A DNA stretch of 64,000 nucleotides, taken from JAGQPD01 sp020426865. Lineage in GTDB: Bacteria; Planctomycetota; Planctomycetia; Pirellulales; Pirellulaceae. Below, in pieces: positions 43,832 to 52,811 of this stretch (the first letter of the stretch is position 1; each line of letters opens with the position of its first letter). The stretch lies in the NCBI GenBank assembly GCA_041399065.1, contig JAWKTN010000011.1, forward strand, positions 186,001 through 250,000, in the 5' to 3' direction. The position numbers and the translations under genes were made by a program. The notes under the pieces are model-generated. The model was not told where the DNA came from and searched no databases. It saw only the letters and a list, made by a program, of their open reading frames with translations.

Positions 43832-44467
43832 CGCGGGGCTGGCGGTGGAGCCGCTAGGACGAACGCAGGTCACTCCATGGGTCCGGCGTTCTGCAGAGAA
43901 ATCTCGCAGCGCCACTCCCAGAACCTGCTCGGACGGAATGGACCACCGCCGGCGCCCGCAACGAAAACACGAGACGATGACGGAATGAGCATGGTGTGAT
44001 TGCCCCTGGCCCGAGCCCAAGACTAACTAAGACTCGCACCCCCAACGTGCGATGAGCTCCCGGTATGAATGGACGGTGTCCTGGGAAACGATGTGCTTCT
44101 ACGGCGTGGCACAGTAGAGAGCGGAAATACTTCCGTTCGTGTCACTATCTCGGTTGGCTTTGTGCCGATCGGGGGCGACCGTCAGATAGGGGTTTGAACG
44201 CGTCACGCCGACGAGCTTGGCCTGACGCAACCGAAAGCAAAAACACACGCAGTCTGAAGCCGGTTCTAACCTGATTCACCTCGCCATACCCGTTCATTGA
44301 CACGATTGACTCCTCAGCTACTGTGAACCCAACTCAGATCCAAACCGCAGGGAGTCAAGAAAACCAAAAACACGGGACGAAGACCGTGCGCTCTCTTGAC
44401 AAACGAGACCATATAGGGGTTCGTCCTGGGTCACGAACCGAGCCCAGTCACAAATCGTCGTTCGTTG
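43832..44467. other. IS110 3' flank and gene-free gap
   Basis: About 640 bp with no credible coding frame. The sequence near 44390-44415 may represent the right end of the IS110 element, but I could not fix the boundary. Confidence 0.35.
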
Positions 44468-44956
44468 TCAGTTTGACATCGGCATTCGGCAGTTCGAAGT
44501 GACATCGGTGGATTCGACCTCTGCTTCGAACGCGAATTTGGAGCAGCGGTCGGTTGATGCAACCGCGTGCACGAAGAAACCTGCCGATTTGACGGAGGTT
44601 GGCCTCAACTCGTGCAGTTGCGCGGCAGTCACCTGTGCATTTTCGTTGCGTCCGACGATGAAGCCGACGCGTCGAAAGGAGTCTGTCAATTGCGTCGTCA
44701 TGGTAGGATTTCAGACTCCTTAAAGCCGTCCTTCTGTCTCACTGGCGGCGACGGCCATATTAACCACTCGCCGCTCCTCGCAGTGTGCATGGACTATGGA
44801 GTCCCACTCACGAGCGAAAAGTGACTTGCCAAATTTGTGCTGGTTCAGCGTCACGCGGGTGGGCTTCTTCTGTCCAGCCTTATATTTCCAATATTCCACG
44901 TTCAATTGCTGCATAGGTCTCGCGGGAACCGACGCCGCTCGCAGAAGATACAGCAT
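44468..44956 (-). other. Two short leftward ORFs of uncertain reality (77 and 78 codons)
   Basis: 44720-44956 encodes MLYLLRAASVPARPMQQLNV and so on. 44468-44701 encodes MTTQLTDSFRRVGFIVGRNE and so on, with an AAGGAG about 14 bases before its ATG. They are head-to-tail with an 18-bp gap, but composition is ambiguous and a plus-strand frame overlaps the second. No family was recognised. Confidence 0.25.
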
Positions 44957-45029
44957 TCACTGATAGTTGGATGTTTTCACACTCGCCGCCACTGATCGCC
45001 TTTGACTTGAGCAATTGCCGCAACGAAAT

Positions 45030-45338
45030 CTACTTGGTGAGCTTGACTGACTCAACCCAACGGGTCACACCCCCAAGGGCATTTTGGACCTCAGAGAACG
45101 AGACTTCACAGTCCACCTCCAGCGCCATGGCGTCTCGAAGTAGCTGAAGAGTGGCAATCCACTGGGTTGCGTCCTCCGGTTGGTTGATGGCAAAATCAGC
45201 ACACACCTCGCGCCCTTGCCGATGCCCGTCACGAGGGAACAGGGTGGCAGTGAGCATCAACCTGTAAACGTCTCCTGAGGAGTTCCGTACACCCTCGATT
45301 CCAAGGGCTTCTACTTTCCCAGAAAATCTAGTGGCCAT
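45030..45338 (-). CDS. Hypothetical protein (102 aa) downstream of the metallophosphoesterase
   Basis: The ATG at 45338 follows GAGGT. A soluble alpha/beta protein: MATRFSGKVEALGIEGVRNS, DVYRLMLTATLFPRDGHRQG, EDATQWIATLQLLRDAMALE and VDCEVSFSEVQNALGGVTRW. The beta-strand-rich first half and helix in the second could be a small adaptor fold. No named domain was seen. It is 50 bp downstream of the phosphoesterase gene and in the same direction, so co-transcription is likely. Confidence 0.65.
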   Translation of the reverse strand: MATRFSGKVEALGIEGVRNSSGDVYRLMLTATLFPRDGHRQGREVCADFAINQPEDATQWIATLQLLRDAMALEVDCEVSFSEVQNALGGVTRWVESVKLTK

Positions 45339-45388
45339 AGCACGACCTCATTTTCGTTTATCGGGTGATAAAATTGTCAACCAGTGAC

Positions 45389-47095
45389 TTACAGACGACC
45401 ACTAAGACTATCAAATGCGAGAAGTCTAACGGCGAGGTGCCGGTCGAGCCTCGAAAGAGGCGACGGCACACCCGAAGTGACCAATCCTCCTGCGCCGTCG
45501 TCACTATATTCCAAACGCACGGGGTTTCCTCGGCCTGGTCCGCCGTCACTGTGCCACGAGACCAGCTTAGGCTCGCCATCCACGATCTCCAGCGCCCAGA
45601 CTAGGTTTTCGAAACGGCCTGCCGCACCGCAATTGAAATAGTAAGGAATTGCGTTGCCACCGCTATTGAGGGCATTTTGACGAACCTCATGCGAATGCCC
45701 CAAAACTAAACTGGGTAAAGGCCCTTCTCCAAAAACGTCTTTAAGGCCCTTGGCGATACGCAGTTCGTTCATGTGCCGCACTTTGAACCAGCGTTTTCCA
45801 GGCAGAACCTCTTCCAGAACGGCTGACACAGCGTCTGAGTGCTCAAAATAGTCCCATGCGATTTCGTGCTCAAAGAGCAACTCTAGCAAGACTCCGTTAT
45901 GTAAGAGCGACCGTAACGCATTTCCGTACAGCTCCGAGATGACACCGCCGACCACCAACGCGTAGGGCGAGCCCCCACTTAGGGCTACGAGGAGGGCACC
46001 AATCAAATCTGCGGGCGCCAACTTAATCTCGTTCGGTTCGGCTGAGCTCAGTCGATTGCGGAACGGACTTGCAGGCGTGGTCCACTTATGGCACTCACTC
46101 CAGGGCCAATATCGATCGGGTCCCTCGATGGCCCAAGAGAGCGACTCCGAAAAGGTCTCGCCCTTATAAGTGGCCATCGCCGGCGATGTTCCTCTGTCAA
46201 ACTGATGTCCGTGGGCGATCATATAGCCCGCGCTGTTGTTTGTGTCTCGAATACAAACAATGTCTTGAGCAAATATCCCAGGGTATAGCTGGTCGAGCCG
46301 TGATGCGAAACGCGGTTCCTGCAAATCAACGTCATGATTTCCCCTGAGCAAGACGTAGCGATGATCTTCGACAAATGACTCTCTTATCTTTCGGAATAGG
46401 TTAGCATCATGGGAGTCTATAATGCGTTCAAAGTGCTTAAGTCGCTGGTTCAGACGCCACTCCGTGACGTTTTGCTTCCAGAATTCATCAACCTCTCCAT
46501 AATAGTCGTAGTACCATTCCAATGCCGCATTAGTGGGCGGCAGTTGGCCTTGCATTTGTGCCTGGCGCAACTCGGCTAGAGCGTCAGCATTGTACTGAGA
46601 AAGAGATTGCCGAAAGGAAGAAACTAGCGAGCGGAGTGAGTCTAAATCCAAAGAGTCCGGATCAGGAATGATCAGTTCGAACACGTCGCCATTCTCGATT
46701 AGCGTAAACTCGCTCTCATAGTAATTGTCTAGAATTCGGCCATATAAGTTGAGATTTGTCTCTAGGTAACCTTGGCGATGTCCGGTCGGATAGATGTGAT
46801 GGTCGGAGAAGACAACATAGCGACCTTCGAAGGGTAACGAACGCGTGTACTGGAAGCCGTCAGACCGTGAGTGGTCGCCTTCCCAAATCTTCCCAAGTTG
46901 GATAAATGCGTCATCAACTTGGGCATCCCCAGAATCTTTCAGAGAACCGGTGATAAGGAATGTGGCTTGATCTAGAAGGTACCACAGCAAATCGAGCGAC
47001 TCATGGTCCGCTTCTTTGTCGCTATCGAACGCGTACTGACTAGCAAGCGCCTCGAACGCCTCTCGAAAAGGATGCAGATAATCTTCGACGCCCAT
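45389..47095 (-). CDS. Calcineurin-like metallophosphoesterase (568 aa)
   Basis: It carries the full set of metal-binding motifs of the family: D-x-H in YVVFSDHHIYPTG (about residue 98), GD in FTLIENGDVFELI (about 135), GNHD in YVLLRGNHDVDLQ (about 252), H in GYMIAHGHQFDRGTS and GHSH in PSLVLGHSHEVRQN (about 478). The catalytic fold is therefore intact and dimetal phosphoesterase activity is expected. Substrate unknown. About 90 extra N-terminal residues are helical, and an insertion of about 120 residues lies between the GNHD and GHSH motifs. There is no signal peptide. A defence or nucleotide-signalling role is possible given the surrounding islands but unsupported. Confidence 0.88.
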   Translation of the reverse strand: MGVEDYLHPFREAFEALASQYAFDSDKEADHESLDLLWYLLDQATFLITGSLKDSGDAQVDDAFIQLGKIWEGDHSRSDGFQYTRSLPFEGRYVVFSDHHIYPTGHRQGYLETNLNLYGRILDNYYESEFTLIENGDVFELIIPDPDSLDLDSLRSLVSSFRQSLSQYNADALAELRQAQMQGQLPPTNAALEWYYDYYGEVDEFWKQNVTEWRLNQRLKHFERIIDSHDANLFRKIRESFVEDHRYVLLRGNHDVDLQEPRFASRLDQLYPGIFAQDIVCIRDTNNSAGYMIAHGHQFDRGTSPAMATYKGETFSESLSWAIEGPDRYWPWSECHKWTTPASPFRNRLSSAEPNEIKLAPADLIGALLVALSGGSPYALVVGGVISELYGNALRSLLHNGVLLELLFEHEIAWDYFEHSDAVSAVLEEVLPGKRWFKVRHMNELRIAKGLKDVFGEGPLPSLVLGHSHEVRQNALNSGGNAIPYYFNCGAAGRFENLVWALEIVDGEPKLVSWHSDGGPGRGNPVRLEYSDDGAGGLVTSGVPSPLSRLDRHLAVRLLAFDSLSGRL

Positions 47096-47651
47096 ATACT
47101 GCCGCTTTTCGGTTAAATGGCAAACCTTCTTCCGCTAGTACCGAGAACATTGCGCGAACTACAAATCCGCTTGCATTTCCAATTATACGGAACACCATAG
47201 CGTGTGTGGCTCCGCACGGGTAGTCTGTGCAATTGAACATCAGACTGGAATCTCGCTAGACTTCCCGCATTGAAAACTCAATATGGTTCTCCCTGCGGCC
47301 CTGACGCGGGTGAAGTCCACCCCAGATGGCGTCCACTCGTTTGCGGCGTTCCGAGGCCCGGTTGCGTCCGAAGCTTCCAAAGTCAGGTCGACATGCACTA
47401 TGTGGCACGCCACGCGAACCTTCGTCGGACGATGAATCCGAAGCAGTGGCCGGTGGCCATGGCGAGACCAACGCTTTGTGTGAATTCCGCACAAATTGGT
47501 CGAACGCTGAGGTGCCAGACAGCCGTCCGGCGCCAAGGAGAAAAACTCACGCCACGTTTCCATTCAAATCAGCTCTGTGGCTGCCAAATCTGCAGCGGTT
47601 GATGCAACCGACGCAGATTGCAGCGGGGGCAAACTGCAAGAGGTCTTCCTC
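47096..47651. other. Gene-free gap left of the IS4 element
   Basis: About 560 bp. Several overlapping frames exist on both strands but all look like random GC-rich frames. No RNA, terminator or repeat was recognised. CTTCCTC at 47645-47651 is the left target duplication of the IS4 element. Confidence 0.45.
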
Positions 47652-49197
47652 ACGAATGGCACTTAGATTTCTGTAACTCCTTGCCGCATCAGACGTTTTA
47701 GTTCCCATCTCGGCTTGGTCATCTGGGCTGCTGTTCTGGGCTTCCGTTTCCTCTTTCGAGGTTCATAGCGATCTGGGCGGTCGGCCACGCGGTGGTTGGC
47801 AATGGCATCGAGGACTTGCTCATATAACGCTTTTCGAGCTGCCAAGGTGCTCAAGTCTTTCGTAGCCAACAAGGGCTGAAACGCTTCGAGCGTTTGTAAT
47901 GTTCCCTTAAAACTAATGGTTCTCGGTTCGATTCGATGCCGACTCGCTGCCTGGGCCATTACTGTGCGGATCAGGTTGTTGGCAAGGATGTGCGTCCAGA
48001 TCTCCTTGCGGACCATCTCCGGAGTCTTGCAGCGAAGCACGTCCATTTGCAGAGTTACTTTGATGTTTCTTAAGTCAAGTTCGTGATTCCATCTCGAGCG
48101 AAAAAGATTAGCGAGGTCTTCCTTGCTTGCCTCATTGGGATCTAAGATGGTGGTCACGACGATGATTTCCTTGGTACGGAAGCCCGGCTGAGTGACGCGC
48201 ACGCGAACTTCACGAACCTCCATGCAATCAGGAAACGTGCGGTAGGTCGCTCGGTCAAGATCGCGCATCCACGGCTTGGGCCAACGTACAATGTGGTCAT
48301 CCTTTCCGAGTCGTGTACCACGCCGAAAGTTCGCGCTGCGAAGCGCCTTGTTGAGGCGACTGACGGAATCGACACCACGTTGCTTGAGCTGATACATCTC
48401 ACGCCACGTGGACATCAGTGCATCGGTGAGGAGCACGTCACCCTGTGAAAACATGCCGCTCAGCTGACGAAGCATCGTCAATTCGCCTTGGCCTTTGCCG
48501 GCGTAACGGCAAATCGCCAGATCTCGCACGGCGCCACACGCCAAGGAAACGATCGTGCAGACCCGGGCGATAGGGAAACCCAATCCGCGCCTCTGATTAT
48601 AAAGCTGCGGATACGCCTTTTGATTCGCAGGTGTATCCGGCATAGACACCGTCGTTCCGTCGAACATGTAGACGGCCCGCCCCTTCCACAGCCATTTCCG
48701 GTCGACCTGATCGTCCAGTGAGCGACCTACTTGACGCGCCGTCGTCGAAAAAAACTCTTCTGGCAGACGTTTTCTGGCCTGGCAATACGCACCCGTGTCC
48801 GAAGAGCACGTGCCAAGCCCACGAGCCGCGCGGTGTGCGATCCACCGTGCGACAGCGGCGCGGCACGAATGGTCCGTGCTCATCACTTGACTTAGGAAAA
48901 TCCAGAGCGTGGCGAGCGGCGTATAAATCCGATCGTTCCACGAGAACTTGATGGTCGTCAGCGCCTTAGAAACCAAATCGGCTGTCAATACGCTCGTGAA
49001 TGCTAGCTCCCCTTCCTGCAAAAACTGCCGCTTCAAGAAGTCGAATTGCTGGCGTTCCGTCCCTCCGCTAAAACTGCCCATAGCAGTGGCCTCCTTGCCG
49101 AAAATGGATTTGTGACAAAACCCATCTAGCGGAAAGGAGGCCATTGTTCTATATCATTATCCACCAATCACTTACGCAAAATCTAAGTGCCATTCGT
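47652..49197 (-). mobile_element. Complete IS4-family insertion sequence (1546 bp)
   Basis: It has 19-bp perfect inverted repeats (ACGAATGGCACTTAGATTT at 47652-47670 and its complement at 49179-49197). A 7-bp direct repeat CTTCCTC lies directly outside both ends (47645-47651 and 49198-49204). One full-length transposase fills the interior. Intact ends, gene and target duplication indicate a recent, possibly active insertion. Confidence 0.92.
47663..49081 (-). CDS. IS4-family DDE transposase (472 aa)
   Basis: The start at ATG 49081 (MGSFSGGTERQQFDFLKRQF) is preceded by AAGGAGG. The open frame reaches 49144 but that start has no site. Catalytic DDE positions: D in AVYMFDGTTVSMPDTPANQK, D in FSQGDVLLTDALMSTWREMY, and the YREK-equivalent E in LFRSRWNHELDLRNIKVTLQ. 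The closing region is basic (RKRKRKPRTAAQMTKPRWEL). No frameshift. The stop codon lies inside the left inverted repeat, as often found in compact IS elements. Confidence 0.93.
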   Translation of the reverse strand: MGSFSGGTERQQFDFLKRQFLQEGELAFTSVLTADLVSKALTTIKFSWNDRIYTPLATLWIFLSQVMSTDHSCRAAVARWIAHRAARGLGTCSSDTGAYCQARKRLPEEFFSTTARQVGRSLDDQVDRKWLWKGRAVYMFDGTTVSMPDTPANQKAYPQLYNQRRGLGFPIARVCTIVSLACGAVRDLAICRYAGKGQGELTMLRQLSGMFSQGDVLLTDALMSTWREMYQLKQRGVDSVSRLNKALRSANFRRGTRLGKDDHIVRWPKPWMRDLDRATYRTFPDCMEVREVRVRVTQPGFRTKEIIVVTTILDPNEASKEDLANLFRSRWNHELDLRNIKVTLQMDVLRCKTPEMVRKEIWTHILANNLIRTVMAQAASRHRIEPRTISFKGTLQTLEAFQPLLATKDLSTLAARKALYEQVLDAIANHRVADRPDRYEPRKRKRKPRTAAQMTKPRWELKRLMRQGVTEI

Positions 49198-49236
49198 CTT
49201 CCTCACCTCGGGCACTTACGCCGGAATGACACGCTG

Positions 49237-49269
49237 ATGGCGACTTCGTGCGAAATGACGGAACCTCAT
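49237..49269 (+). repeat. 33-bp repeat, copy 2
   Basis: 31 of 33 bases match the copy at 42323-42355. It lies 40 bp beyond the right end of the IS4 element. No further similarity extends to either side. Confidence 0.6.
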
Positions 49270-49415
49270 GAGCGTACAAGGGGGCGCTCCCGACCGAAAC
49301 GAATACGCATGGCAGCTGACGCCTTGGCCGCCGGGCGCTTCCGTGCTTGATCGTTATCCAAAGCTGTGTGACAAGACCTGAAAGCAATCTAATCCAGGAC
49401 GACTCCTACTTCGGC

Positions 49416-51842
49416 CTACCTCGTCTCCAGGCCCTGCTCGATGTCCGAAATATGGTTGACGACCGCTGAAAAGATGTCAGACAAAACCCTGCGGGCATCA
49501 GCGTCGGTCAAATGTTCCACTTGCCACTCGAGATACCTCGTAATGACCCTCGCGCGCCCTAGACGGTCGTGTATGTCTTGTGCGTCTCTTATTAAGGCGC
49601 GAGCTTCGTCGTCAAGTACCGGCGTGTCCACCGTCACAGCGTCCATATAGTCAAAAGTACGCACTAATGTTGTGATGTGGTAGCTGCCTAAACTTGTGAT
49701 TCGCACCTCCGAACCGAGCAGGGGTGCTTCTTTCTCGCGGTCTCGATATTCGTCTTGCCCTTCGAGGCAATCGCGTTTCACTAGAAGCGATAACGTGTCC
49801 GTAGTGTGGCTGGCTGAGTAGCCGATGGACGCCATAAAGTCTTGAAGCGTCGCGACGGCAATGAAGCCGTATCTAGCGACGCTATTCGCGTGCCGCTGGC
49901 AATAATCGAGCAGAAGGACTCGCGAGAAATGTTCTGAGGGGTCCGCGTGTTGTATGTCAAATAGGTTGGTAAAGAGGGACGTATTCGGCTCAAAGTGAAC
50001 GTATGGACCGTATATCATCGCCCGTAAAGTCTCGTGGGCCGCGAGGGTATACCCCCCCGAACTGTTCAGTATAGAAATGATCTTGTGTGTGTTTAGATGC
50101 TGGCTAGTCACCACCTTCTTCACGTAGTCCATTACTTTACGGATATTCCCGTTCGATACAGCTTCGTACTGCTTCGCAAGTGCCCGATTGCGGTGAATTG
50201 ACTGGTCGCACATGGAGAAGAAACGCGACGCATCAGGCAACTGCTCCTCCGCCTCATCATCGAACCGCTCATGGATATAGGCTTCGGGGGCAAGTTCTCG
50301 GGCGGCATATCGGGATGCATACTGGAACCGCTTCCTAAGCACGATCCCAATGTCAGGTTGGGGGATCACCAAAGTCCGCGGTGCCATCGTGTCCAGTACA
50401 CCGGATGCGCTGGACCGCTGCATGGTGCCAGGCCGTAGACAGACGAATACCAAAACCCCCCAATCATTCGCCATTGCTGCGGCCCGCAAGAATGCCTGTT
50501 CCTGAATGTCGTCACCACGGCGGTCCAAATTGTCGAAGAATACGGCCACTGACTTGCGGTGGGACCGACGAATGAACTTCATCACGTGGGCCATGTATCG
50601 TTCGGACTCATTGGTGAACGACTCAAGGAACGTTACTTCGGCTTTTGCAAGTTCGTCGGGATTGTCATTCAGCAACACGCCGCGCGGGGACTTGTGGAAA
50701 TCTTCCAATTCCTGCTTCAGAACTCGCCGCACAAAATGGTCGTCTGCAAATGCGATCTTGTACGCCTTCAGTTGTTCTTGGACCTGCCTCATGACAAATC
50801 TGGGCACTTCGGCGGCAGTAGCGGGAGTACGCAAAAAGTTCAGATCGATTTGGATGTATTTCCTGGACAAGATGTCTTTTGCCTCAATGTGACGCAGGTA
50901 TTTCAGAAATGTGGATTTTCCATGGCCGATCCGTCCGAGAATTACCACAGGTTGTTCGCGGTCGGATCGTTCCTGATGTTCCAGCACGGACTTTCGCGTT
51001 GCGGGCCTGACTGTGGCGGCAGCTAGTCGCTCGTCGGTTGCCGCGCGCTGAGACAACAACGTGTGCGCAGTTCTCAGCATATCCTCAGATGGCTCAGACG
51101 GGATGTAACAGTTACGCAAGAACAGTTCATTGTCTTGATCCCCGTCAATGGCGTCCCAGATGAGTTGCAGCACCCCACCAACCGCGTGCGACAAGACATT
51201 ACGTTCGGCATCGATGGGATAGCCATTGATTTTTGTGGACAGCTTTGGTGGAGCTGGCGCGCGGCGGGCGTCCAGAAGCATCCGACTGGGTAGGTTCGAC
51301 CGAATGGCCATCGGACTGAAAGATTCGAAAAACAGTCTGAACTTGCGGGACTTTATTGCTTCTAGTGATTCGAAAACATAGATCAGCCGATCTTCCACAG
51401 GCTGGTTCGGGACGAACGTCATGGTAAGCAGCCACTGGTGGCCGTTCGATATGGCGGAATAGCGAGCGCCCCGCTGATTGGCATAGTTTTGAGCCTGCGA
51501 AAGCGCGGCGGCGGCCTCCTTGCACTCAGTTGCAAGGAGACCAAATGGAACAGGCTCAGAGGGGTATTCCCGGTCGTGCAGGACAAACGTTGTTCCTTTA
51601 CGCTTCGCCTCCAGAACCAGCGAGCAATGGGGCCGACCGAACTCGTAATCCAGATAGCCAACGTTCCTGACGTACTCCTCAGGCCAAACATCATTCTCGT
51701 CCCACCGCAAGACTTTGAACAGTATCTGGTCAATGAAGCGCATCCGCGTTTTCGCCTCGTTAACGTCCTCGCCTGGCTTGAGGGTATCGCATAGCTCTCG
51801 GAATGCTTGGTGTGCGTCGTCAGCCAGCCATTGGGTCGTCAT
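49416..51842 (-). CDS. HsdR_N-like nuclease fused to a STAND/P-loop NTPase (808 aa)
   Basis: I start at ATG 51842 (MTTQWLADDAHQAF). The frame extends to 51971. The N-terminal domain has a PD-(D/E)xK core, D65 in VGYLDYEFGR and E78-x-K80 in CSLVLEAKRKG. It also has ALSQAQNYANQRGARYSAIS then NGHQWLLTMTF, the pattern of type I restriction HsdR N-terminal domains. The P-loop NTPase has Walker A VILGRIGHGKSTFLKYL (about 300-316) and Walker B KSVAVFFDNLDRRGDD (about 430-445). The helical C-terminal part has winged-helix-like regions. Nuclease-NTPase fusions of this kind are common anti-phage effectors: the NTPase senses and the nuclease cuts DNA. No partner gene is adjacent, so it may be a single-gene system. 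Defence function is inferred. Confidence 0.8.
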   Translation of the reverse strand: MTTQWLADDAHQAFRELCDTLKPGEDVNEAKTRMRFIDQILFKVLRWDENDVWPEEYVRNVGYLDYEFGRPHCSLVLEAKRKGTTFVLHDREYPSEPVPFGLLATECKEAAAALSQAQNYANQRGARYSAISNGHQWLLTMTFVPNQPVEDRLIYVFESLEAIKSRKFRLFFESFSPMAIRSNLPSRMLLDARRAPAPPKLSTKINGYPIDAERNVLSHAVGGVLQLIWDAIDGDQDNELFLRNCYIPSEPSEDMLRTAHTLLSQRAATDERLAAATVRPATRKSVLEHQERSDREQPVVILGRIGHGKSTFLKYLRHIEAKDILSRKYIQIDLNFLRTPATAAEVPRFVMRQVQEQLKAYKIAFADDHFVRRVLKQELEDFHKSPRGVLLNDNPDELAKAEVTFLESFTNESERYMAHVMKFIRRSHRKSVAVFFDNLDRRGDDIQEQAFLRAAAMANDWGVLVFVCLRPGTMQRSSASGVLDTMAPRTLVIPQPDIGIVLRKRFQYASRYAARELAPEAYIHERFDDEAEEQLPDASRFFSMCDQSIHRNRALAKQYEAVSNGNIRKVMDYVKKVVTSQHLNTHKIISILNSSGGYTLAAHETLRAMIYGPYVHFEPNTSLFTNLFDIQHADPSEHFSRVLLLDYCQRHANSVARYGFIAVATLQDFMASIGYSASHTTDTLSLLVKRDCLEGQDEYRDREKEAPLLGSEVRITSLGSYHITTLVRTFDYMDAVTVDTPVLDDEARALIRDAQDIHDRLGRARVITRYLEWQVEHLTDADARRVLSDIFSAVVNHISDIEQGLETR

Positions 51843-52811
51843 CTTGCTCTCACATTGAAATGGAAGTTGTGTTCGCAGTCCCGCTGACATAGGCAGTTCG
51901 CCTTGCCAAAGAGGGGTGTGTGCGGTTGGGCGCCCGCCAATAGTACTTCGCATAATTGTCGCAATAAACACGGGAACCTACAAGGATTGCCGGAGGGGAG
52001 ATCTGAGGTTCGCAATATTCGACCGCCAATACTTCAGGCGAAAAGAACGGCATGAGTGCAATTCATGCCGACACCTCCGAATCATCTGGAAGAAACCTAT
52101 TAGGTTCTAATCTAACGCCACGTCTTGATGACCAGTGCGCACATCGGTTTCATCGACCGACTCTTGGCCTAGCGCACTCAGGGCGTGTCCTTGTGCGCGA
52201 ATGTGCGCAGAAACCGGCAACAGATAAGCGCCGCCGCATCGAAACGTATGCGGCAGCCATGTCGGCTGGTTCGAGGGAACGTCCGATAATTGCCGGTCCG
52301 TGCGGATGCAAAGCAACTGTCTAGGCTATTCGGGATTCGACCGCCGACACACGGGCGACGCGGGTAGGGTACGTTTTTCTTGTGCAAGATAGATGTAACC
52401 GTTCACGACAGCTACATGAGATGGGGGTATTAAATAAGCCGGTGTCATAAGGCAAGAAACCAAGGGGCCTTGCTTTGGAACTGGTCAAGGAGCAGCTTGA
52501 TTGCAGTCCAGAATTGAACGATCAGTTGTATTTGTCGCTTAAGCTTGGTTGTCGGAATTCGATGGCTGGATCGCCGGGCTTGCGTCGCGCAATCCGAAGA
52601 TTGGTGAATTCTCGCAACAGCCTTTGTCTCGATCGTTGGCGAGCGAGGGGGACCGTCTCCTGGTGACAATTGGAATCCAACTACGTGTTGAATAACCCCG
52701 CTCCTGCCAGTTAGCAAATCGAGGGGGGAGCAAGCTCCGGACTGATGGTCAGACAAAACACGCAGAGAGTCAAGATTCATTCGGGCATGTTGTGGGCACC
52801 AATTTCGCGGA
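51843..52811. other. Gap between the nuclease-NTPase and methyltransferase genes
   Basis: About 970 bp. It holds the second intergenic repeat copy (52278-52361). A 111-codon leftward frame at 52445-52780 lacks a good start and has doubtful composition. No other gene, tRNA or hairpin terminator was recognised. Confidence 0.4.
52278..52361 (+). repeat. Intergenic repeat family, copy 2
   Basis: Related to 41951-42041: AACGTCCGATAA, GTGCGGATGC and GGGATTCGACCGCCGACACA recur in the same order. It is 7 bp shorter than copy 1, with the differences in the middle. Confidence 0.55.

Noticed and set aside
52445..52780. A 111-codon leftward frame before the methyltransferase
   Set aside because: The hydrophobic end looks protein-like, but the start and upstream half do not. 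Left as part of an unassigned gap.
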